Source of the DNA: Sternotherus odoratus
Taxonomy: Eukaryota > Chordata > Testudines > Kinosternidae
Reading direction: 5' to 3'
DNA: 64,000 nt
Assembly: GCA_032164245.1 (NCBI GenBank)
Contig: JAVMKO010000162.1
Span: forward strand, 248,001-312,000
The position numbers and the translations under genes were made by a program. Position 1 is the stretch's first letter, and each line of letters opens with the position of its first letter. The notes under the pieces are model-generated. The model searched no databases. It was not told the origin of the DNA and saw only the letters and a list, made by a program, of their open reading frames with translations. This document shows positions 56,261 to 64,000 of the stretch, piece by piece.

Positions 56261-57521
56261 AGCCCTTTCATCTATCATTGTGTATGATGGGATTGTTCTC
56301 TGAAAGCGTTGTGGCACCTTTCCCTGCGGCCAAGTCCCTGGTTTTAAGCTCCCCAGCAGGAGCTCAGGCACTAACTTTCCCTGGTGCCAGTGGGTATTTG
56401 CATCCCCCCCTTACTCTCCACATTTACCATGCAAGGACCAAAAGTGGGTGGAGCTCTGACTAGGGAGGGCATTACTGCTGGACTTGGTGCTCTGTGGCAC
56501 TGGTTACCCTGGTATTAGTGTTAATGGTCCCCAGGTAAGGTGTGAAAGGAAAGATCAATGGAAGGAATTGGCTCCTTCCCTGGGGACATCACAGATTTGG
56601 TGTTGGGGGGATTTTAATTGTGCCAGCCGGCCTGGGGACCACTGGTCCTGTTTTCTTGATCATCAGAGGAAAGGTTTTTACAATGAGCATCACCTGGGTC
56701 AGGTGTGTGGACCTGTAGTGAAACCTTTGGAGGGTGGGTGGTAGCCTCCTATTCCTCTCACCCAAGTTGGCACCAGCCACAAATGGGGTACAACTACACC
56801 AGGAGTTGAATTAACTGGATTTATGTGAAGGAGAGCACGTTGACAGCCCAGTTCAGGGTAGTGCCAATGGACTGTTCGGATCATGCAGATCTCACCATGT
56901 GCCTCAATTCCCTGTCCAAGGCCAGAGGATACTGGAAGCTGAACATCCAGAGTCTGCAAGATAAAGGAGCGGAGCGGCGAGTCCTGATGGTGTTGGCAGA
57001 ACAGGAAAGCATCAGAAGGTTCTACGGCAACCGGGGGATTGGTGGGAGTCAGTGAGGGAGGAGTTGGCAGCTTTGTTCTGGGGGGTCAAACAAACACCAC
57101 AACCTTTAATAAACCAACAGTGCCAAGTCCTGCACTGTCCTGTGGGATTTCCACCAGACCATCCAGGCAGGGGAGTGGGTCAGCGGGTGACTGCATGACC
57201 AGATGATGTGACAGCTGGCTGAGCTCCAGGAGATGAGTCTGCAGCTGGCTGAGATGATTAGGACACCGAGTGGATGAGTAGGACACCGAGTGAAGGGCGG
57301 GGCAGCCTCCCCAGACATTTCTGAGACCTGCAGTGAACAGAGCCAAAGCAGGGGGTTGGGGGGACTGAGGGCAGGACCCCCAGATATGGTAGAGCAGGAC
57401 TATAGTAGATGGAGGAGGAGAGAGTGTTCTGTGAGAGGAAGCCACTGGTAAGAAGCAATAAAAGTAGTTTGCAAGCCAGCCAGCTGAGAGACATGGGTGT
57501 CCAGGGAAAGTTTCCCCAGCA

Positions 57522-57593
57522 GGTCCCATGGTGTAATGGTCAGCACTCAGGACTCTGAATCCTGTGATCTGAGTTCAAATCTCAGTGGGGCCT
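57522..57593 (+). tRNA. tRNA-Gln(CTG), copy 2
   Basis: It differs from 16535-16606 only in the T loop (TTCAAAT). All stems close. Confidence 0.92.
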
Positions 57594-57725
57594 TCTAACA
57601 GTAAATTAACCCTTGGAGCTTGGTGTCCTGATTTCCTTTTATCTGGGTGAACCACAGTTACTTCTTTTCCTTCCCACAGGGCAAGTGATGTACACTGCAG
57701 GTTGCTTTTGATCCATCTGGTTCTG

Positions 57726-57912
57726 ATTCAGCCTGGCCCTGGCTCCCCTTTCTTCAAGAGCCATGTGGGCAAGAGGAAGAGCGTGGCAGCTGCAGGGACC
57801 ACAGTTGTGGCCATCAGGTGAAGCATGAGAAACACAACCAGCCGGTCGACCCCCAGGAATCTCCAGCCAGAGTGTTAAGTTCTAGGACCCCAACCTAGAG
57901 CAGCCATCCTGT
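57726..57912. other. Palindrome spacer
   Basis: About 187 bp between the arms, matching the reverse complement of about 16750-16938 of copy 1. It is the end of the inverted copy that has no partner in the left arm. Confidence 0.85.
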
Positions 57913-58055
57913 CGAACCAGCTGGATTAATAACCTATCTGCAGTGCGCATCACTTGCCCTGTGGGAAGGAAAAGAGCTGACTATGCTTCACCCAGAGAAA
58001 GGGCAGCCAGTATATTGCACTGAAAGGGTTAATAACGAATTAACTCACTGCCAGG

Positions 58056-58126
58056 AGGTCCCACTGAGATTTGAACTCAGATCACAGGATTCAGAGTCCT
58101 GAGTGCTGCCATTACACCATGGGACC
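58056..58126 (-). tRNA. tRNA-Gln(CTG), inverted copy
   Basis: 71 nt. The acceptor is perfect here (GGTCCCA/TGGGACC), but one T of the D loop is deleted (AATGGCAGC). It may still fold. Confidence 0.8.
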
Positions 58127-59358
58127 TGCAATAGGCAGCTGTCCCTTGACCCCCCATGACTCTCAGCTGGCTGGCTTGCACTCAGCATTTATTGCTTCCC
58201 ACCAGCGTTTTCTTCTCACAGAACACTCTCTCCTCCTCCATCGACTATACTCCTGTGCTACCATATCTGTGGGTTCTGCCCTCAGTCCCCGCATCCCCCT
58301 GCTTTGGCTCTGTTCCCTCCAGGCCTCAGAAATGTCTGGGGGGGCTGCCCCTCCCTTCACTCAGTGTCCCACTCATCTCAACCAGCTGCAGACTCCTATA
58401 TGGGAGCTCAGCCAGCTGTCACCTCATCTGGTCATTCAGTCACCCACTGACCCGCTCCCCTGCCTGGCTGGTCTGGTGGAAATCCCACAGGACACTGCAG
58501 GACTTGGCACTGTTGGTTTATTAAAGGTTGTGGTTGCTCGACCCCGGAACAAAGCTGCCAACTCCTCCCTCACTGACTCCCACCAATCCCCCTGGTTGCC
58601 GTAGAACCTTCTGATGCTTTCCTGTTCTGCCAACACCATCAGGACTCACTGCCCCACTCCTCTATCTTGCAAGCTCTGGTTGTTCAGCTTCCAGTATCCT
58701 TGGCCCTGGGTCAGGGAATTGAGATGCACGGTGAGAGCTGCGTCATCCAAACAGTCCATTGGCACTGCCCTGCACTGGGCTGTCAACGGTCTCTCCTTCA
58801 CCGAAATCCAGTTAATTCAACTCCTGGTGTACCCCATTTGCAGCTGGTGTCAACTTGGGTGAGAGGAATAGGAGGCTACCACCCACCCTCCAAAGGTTTC
58901 ACTTGGGTCAACAGACCTGACCCAGGTGATGCTCATTGTAAAAACTTTTCCTCTGATGGTCAAGAAAACAGGACCAGTGGTCCCCAGGCCGGCTGGCACA
59001 ATTAAAATCCCCCCAACACCAAATCTGTGATGTCCCAAGGAAAGGAGCCAATTCCTTCCATTGATCTTTCCTTTCACACCTTAACTGGGGACCATTAACA
59101 CTAATACCAGGGTAACCAGTGCCACAGAGCACAAAGTCCAGCAGTAATGCCCTCCCTAGTCAGAGCTCCACCCACTTTTGGTCCTTGCATGGTAAATGTG
59201 AAGAGTAAGGGGGGGATGCAAGTACCCACTGGCACCAGGGAAAGTTGGTGCCTCAGGTCCTGCTAGGGAGCTTAAAATCAGGGACTTAGCCCAAAGTCAA
59301 GGTACTACCAAGCTTCCAGAGAACAATCTACTCATACACAAAGATAGATGAAAGGGTT

Positions 59359-59431
59359 TGCCAAAGCCTGGTATTGAACCAGGGACCTTTAGATCTTCAG
59401 TCTAATGCTCTCCCAACTGAGCTACTTTGGC
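59359..59431 (-). tRNA. tRNA-Phe(GAA), inverted copy
   Basis: 73 nt with perfect GCCAAAG/CTTTGGC acceptor, GAA anticodon and perfect CCTGG/CCAGG T stem. It is the best Phe copy in the window. Confidence 0.96.
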
Positions 59432-60478
59432 AGATACAGTGTAAGGTTTTGCGCTGCTGTTTCTCTGTCTGGGATGTTTTGTCAGTCATGGCCCACCAAA
59501 AGAACATCCCTGTGAGTGGCCCATGAAGACAAGAGTTGCTCTTGCCTGCCTTGCTCAGCTTGACTTGATTCCTCGCCCCATTCCTGCCTTAGTTTCCAGT
59601 TGGCCTGGTGTCAGAAGCAGACTGGGGGCCAGTGGTGCAGAGAAGTTGAGCTGGTTCCATATCTAGACTAGAAGCTGCTGGTGAGAGTCTGGCCACCACT
59701 TGCTGTCTCACCCTGTTGTCCTGACTTCCCCACTGGACTCTATTTAGAGAGATAAGTGGAGATTCTGCCTCCCCGATTTTCACACCCCAGAAGAGGGTGA
59801 ACAGGAAAATGAACATCTACTCTACTCTACCCCGAAGGAACCCAACACCTTAGCTGGGGGAATAAGAAATGTCTGGGGGCCGACAGGCCTGTCCCCAAGG
59901 AACTGGAACAGCTCCAGGCTGTGGGAAATGCTTATTGCCTAGCTGCAGGGGTGGATGCTGCTCTGTGCTCTCAGACTTCATGTGCCCAGAAAGGATGAAC
60001 AAATTTCTCTACACACCAGTGAAGGGAGGAATCCTCAAAGAGAGGGGGAGGGTGTGAGTTCTGAGTGTGATATAGAATCTCATTGACAGGTGACAGGGCC
60101 AGAAAGAGTTAATGAACTTATGGACTGACCTGACTGATGGCCTAACTTTAAAGATTGCTTAGAAGGATATGTAAATGGTATGTAAATGACTAGTGCTCTG
60201 AATTCAGCCCGCATTGTTAGAGATAGAAGAGTAGATGTTTGGTCAGGTCACCCCAAATTAAAACAGGAGACCTATCATGAATGCCACTACCAATTGTTTA
60301 CTGAAATATTGCTCCATGGAGTGGATCATGTACATGTAGCAATGTTCCAGTGAGGTACCATACATAGGTCAGTTACATTGACTTAATTTTGTAGCGTAGA
60401 CCTGACCAAAGAATTACTCACATGCCTGGGAGTGAAACTTCTCCTGCTCCTCTGCTTTATAGAATTCAGCAGGCAGCA

Positions 60479-60552
60479 GGCACCATGGCTTAGTAGGTTA
60501 AAACACCTGCTCTGTAAACAGGAGAGCCTGGGTTCAATTCCCAGTGGTGTTT
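60479..60552 (+). tRNA. tRNA-Thr(TGT)-like, inverted copy
   Basis: 74 nt with box A and box B intact and acceptor closing with two G-T pairs. The anticodon position is TGT, but residue 33 is C instead of the invariant U and the lowest anticodon pair is C-A. Possibly transcribed but unlikely to decode normally. Confidence 0.55.
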
Positions 60553-62349
60553 TGTTGTTTGGCTTTTGGGGCACCTGGTATTGGCGCCTGTCAGAGGACA
60601 AGATACAGAGCTAGATGGACCTTTGGATCCAGCCCAGTATGGCTGCTCTTATGGTTTAAACACTTCTGAACTGGGTATTGAAGACACTCAACCCTTCAGT
60701 TCACAAACCATGGGGCTGGTGATGTGACTCTACTAACCCTGGGCTCACATTGCGATGGAGTCAGACCCTTAGAGTGCATCTCTACTGGGATAAGAGGCCT
60801 GTAGCCTGGCTGGCCTGGATCAGGTTGTGGGGCTAAAAATTGCAGTGTAGACATTTGGGCTCAGGCTGTAGCCTGGGCTCAGAGACCCTCCCCCCTCGTG
60901 GGCTCTCAGAGGCTGGGTTTAAGCTCAAGCTTCTACACTAGAATTGTAAAGCCCTGCAGTACAAGCCTGCATCAGCTGATCCTGGCTCTGAGACAAGAGC
61001 CTTTGACGTGTTCATGGCAGTGTAGACATAAGATTGGCATATGTCTAGACTGCAATAAAACACCCCTGGCTGGCCCAGGTCAGCTAACTCAGGCTCAGAG
61101 GGCTGTAAAGTTGCAGTGCAGGCCTCTCGTCTCAGGCTCAATGTCCTGCCCTAGAAGTCCACAAGGTGGAGAGGGAATTTAGCAGGTGGAAATGGTGAAC
61201 GTTCAGTGGAGTATTACCCTGGCCTCACTGGCATCTCTCCATGGGTCTGTCTGCTTTGGGGCAGGGAAAATAACACGTCCTGTTGCACTTGCTATTTCAA
61301 AGGGTGGTTTAGGATTTTCATTTTCAAACCCGGTGCACAAAGCAGGACTCAGACCTCAGGGTCTATGAAAGAGCCGCCCACAGCTTCTGACAGCCACAAT
61401 GAGCCATTTGTGCCACCGGCATTTGAACTGTGGAACCCCTATGACACCCCTTTTCCCAAGTCCCCTCACTCATTGCACCCCTACTCCCTGAGGGCCCAAC
61501 ACCACATCACCCCTTCTGCCTGAGGCCCTGCCCTACCCCCCAGACCACACACCCCCAGAACACCTCTTCCCCCAAAGATGCCGCCTTGTCCCCCCTCCAT
61601 CTTTCATCATTATGGGGAGTAAAAAGTGCTGGGGCCATGGCCTGCTAACCCTCCCCCCGCCCCCCATTCCAGTGCCCCGACACAGCCAGAAAGACAGCAG
61701 CATGTGTGTGTATGTTTCAGAGACTGATGAGCTGTGCTGAGCCAGTGAGGGAAGCAGGGGGCTGATGTCAGGGCTGTCCCCTCCCCCTGCCTCTGGGCTG
61801 GTTGTTTCCAGCAGCTGTGTGAACTTAGAGACTCTGTGTCAACACATTCTCTCTTCAAGGCACACACTGTCTCCCCCCCACACACTGTTACACACTCTCT
61901 GCCCCCCAACACACACTTCAGTTGAAAATCAGCTGGCAATCTAGTAGGATGCCCTTGGAACAATGGGATAGAAAAACCTGCATCATGTGATGCTGTACCA
62001 GCCAATGAGCCATTGCAAACCCTTCCCAAAGCACCCTGCATCCATTTGTACAGTGCGATAGCTACCCACAGTGCACTGCTCTCTGGGGCCATGCAAGAGT
62101 TGCTAGAGTGGATGGGCTCTGGTGACAGAAGGAGCACAGGGTTGAATTAAAGCATCTCAACTAAGGTGGCATAACTTTATAGTGTAGACCAGGGGTCTCC
62201 AAACTTTTCAGCCCGAGGGCCGCATTAACTATCAAATAGCAGTTCGGGGGCCGACAACACACTTGAGTTACAAATAAAAAAGAATCAAAACATAGATGTT
62301 GTTTTTAATTATTTATTTAATATTATTTTATTCAGTTATTATTTAATAA

Positions 62350-62812
62350 CACATTGATACACTACACATGAACACCTGTTCACTACACATGAACACTACA
62401 CATGAACACCTGAACACTACACATGAACACTACACATGATCACCTGAACACTACACATGAACACTACACATGAACACCTGTTCACTACACATGAACACTA
62501 CACATGAACACTACACATGAACACCTGTTCACTACACATGAACACTACACATGAACACCTGAACACTACACATGAACACTACACATGAACACCTGAACAC
62601 TACACATGAACACTACACATGAACACCTGTTCACTACACATGAACACTACACATGAACACTACACATGAACACCTGTTCACTACACCTGTTCACTACACA
62701 TGAACACTACACATGAACACTACACATGAACACCTGTTCACTACACATGAACACTACACATGAACACTACACATGAACACCTGTTCACTACACATGAACA
62801 CTACACATCAAC
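62350..62812. repeat. Satellite of 13-bp and 8-bp units in hAT
   Basis: Built from acactacacatga (13 bp) with interspersed acacctga or acacctgt (8 bp), giving 13- and 21-bp steps. Confidence 0.92.
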
Positions 62813-63305
62813 CCCCCAACTGACCCACCCAGCCAGGTCTCTCCCCCCAAAACCTCCTTTCCTCCAACCCCCCCCCCAACTGACCCACCCAGCCAGGTCT
62901 CTCCCCCCAAAACCTCCTTTCCTCCAACCCCCCCCCAAATGACCCACCCAGCCAGGTCTCTCCCCCCAAAACCTCCTTTCTTCCCCCCCCCAACTGACCC
63001 ACCCAGCCAGGTTTCTCCCCCCAAACCTCCTTTCCTCCAACCCCCAACTGACCCACCCAGCCAGGTCTCTCCCCCCAAAACCTCCTTTCCTCCAACCCCC
63101 CCCCCAACTGACCCACCCACCCAGGTCTCTCCCCCCAAAACCTCCTTTCCTCCAACCCCCAACTGACCCACCCAGCCAGGTCTCTCCCCCCAAAACCTCC
63201 TTTCCTCCAAACCCCCCCCCCCAACTGACCCGCTCAACCCGGTCTCTCCCCCCAAAACCTCCTTTCCTCCAAACCCCCCCCCCCAACTGACCCGCTCAAC
63301 CCGGT
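62813..63305. repeat. 60-bp C-rich minisatellite in hAT
   Basis: About eight units with actgacccacccagccaggt and ccccaaaacctcctttcctcc separated by C runs of varying length. Minus-strand frames through it (up to 286 codons) are artefacts. Confidence 0.93.
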
Positions 63306-63711
63306 CTCTCCCCACAGACCGTTTCGCTGCCTGGCAGTGGGTGGCTCCTTGTTTCGCCGCCTGTAACTGGGTGGCGGTGTGGCGCGTCCCGGCCCCAGCT
63401 CTGAGCCGTCCCTGGCCGGCGGCGGCAGCCGAGCACGCGGCGCGTCCCGGCCCCGCGGCTGGCGGCGGTAGCGGAGCACGCGGCGCGTCCTGGCCGGCGG
63501 CGGCAGCGGAGCACGCGGCGCGTCTCGGCCCCGTGGCTGGTTCCCGACCCCTGCCGCGGGCCGGATGAGAGGGCCTCGCGGGCCGCATCTGGCCCGCGGG
63601 CCGTAGTTTGGAGACCCCTGGTGTAGACATAGCCAGAGAGTGAGACAAGACCTAGCTCCTTTTGACACAAAAGAGACTCATGAACTGAAACTAAAGAACC
63701 ACAAACTCCCT

Positions 63712-63793
63712 CGTAGTTGACAGGATTCGAACCTGTGCAGGGAAACCCCAATGCATTTCTAGTCCATTGCCTTAACCACTCGGCCACAACTAC
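63712..63793 (-). tRNA. tRNA-Ser(AGA), inverted copy
   Basis: 82 nt with perfect acceptor and T stems and a canonical TTCGAAT T loop. One G-G mismatch in the anticodon stem (TGCAT where TCCAT is expected). Confidence 0.8.
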
Positions 63794-64000
63794 TTGCTCT
63801 ATAGCCCTTTATCATTGCACTCCAGTTGTGTAATTTGTAAGGACTGAGTGATCATTTCCAATTGTTTCCTCAGATCAGTTTCCACAACACACTCACTGCT
63901 GTGCCATTGTGTAAGTGTGTCCAGGGCTGAACAGCAAGAATTCCTGCTCATTTCCCTTCTGGCTGGACCATGAGGAGAGTGTGTTTGTGGTTAATGATGT

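Larger units (their letters stand above)
52776..57725. repeat. Duplication unit B, copy 2; left arm of palindrome
   Basis: A direct copy of 11822-16745. From about 53003 on it is also the left arm of an inverted repeat with 57913-64000. It begins inside the LTR family 2 fragment (52776-52995). Confidence 0.93.
62190..63620. mobile_element. hAT element, 1431 bp, filled with tandem repeats
   Basis: The termini caggggtctccaaact and agtttggagacccctg are perfect 16-bp inverted repeats, flanked by the 8-bp duplication gtgtagac (62182-62189 and 63621-63628). Paralogues at 12418 and 53373 have the uninterrupted site. No transposase; the open frames come from the repeats inside. Confidence 0.96.
57913..64000. 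repeat. Inverted copy of unit B; right arm of palindrome
   Basis: The reverse complement of 53003-57725 and 12049-16745, including the tRNA quartet on switched strands. Without the 1431-bp hAT insertion and its duplication it is about 4.65 kb, close to the left arm's 4.7 kb. It may extend past the window. Confidence 0.93.

Noticed and set aside
62350..63305. CRISPR-like regular repeats
   Set aside because: Direct tandem repeats without unique spacers, inside a hAT element of a vertebrate genome.
62788..63648. 286-codon Gly/Trp-rich minus-strand frame
   Set aside because: Product of the 60-bp minisatellite inside a hAT element; no homology expected.

Overview
This is a vertebrate nuclear window, most probably from a turtle. 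The evidence is abundant CR1 LINE remnants, a tRNA-headed SINE that looks like the turtle Pol III (Cry-type) family, hAT and Tigger miniature transposons, CpG islands, GT-AG exons and more than 30 eukaryotic tRNA genes or pseudogenes. No bacterial gene organisation is present. Most long open frames away from the left end are artefacts of GC-rich tandem repeats.

Layout. (1) 1-7458, minus strand: the 5' part of a well-preserved gammaretrovirus-like endogenous retrovirus: 5' LTR, an 18-nt primer-binding site matching tRNA-Arg, a repeat-containing leader, gag, a single in-frame UGA, pro-pol, and an env frame still open at the window edge. (2) 7459-26100: a tRNA cluster with Thr-like, Arg, Ser(GCT), Ser(AGA), Phe, Gln(CTG), Asn-like, Lys-like, Gln(TTG)-like, Ala(TGC) split by a solo LTR, Glu(TTC) and initiator Met. 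(3) 26.4-34.6 kb: a GC-rich, minisatellite-filled stretch holding exon 1 of TMEM107 (plus strand) and a minus-strand coiled-coil gene with a CpG-island promoter near 34.1 kb. (4) 34.6-47.4 kb: mostly transposon remnants (CR1, hAT, Tigger, a foldback insertion, Penelope-like) with Val, Ser, Glu(CTC) and Asn tRNA copies. (5) 47.4-64 kb: a second copy of the left tRNA region (48361-57725), followed directly by an inverted copy, so that 53.0-64.0 kb is a palindrome of about 4.7-kb arms with a spacer of about 190 bp.

The tRNA quartet Ser(AGA), Thr-like, Phe(GAA), Gln(CTG) therefore occurs three times, twice direct and once inverted. Paralogous copies act as empty-site controls for several insertions: the ERV, a 1.43-kb hAT element, a 248-bp MITE and a foldback element. 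TMEM107 beside a tRNA cluster resembles the human 17p13.1 arrangement, so the cluster may be ancestral to amniotes. Nothing here forms an operon. The likely biological output is Pol III tRNA transcription, one or two Pol II genes, and possibly ERV expression.
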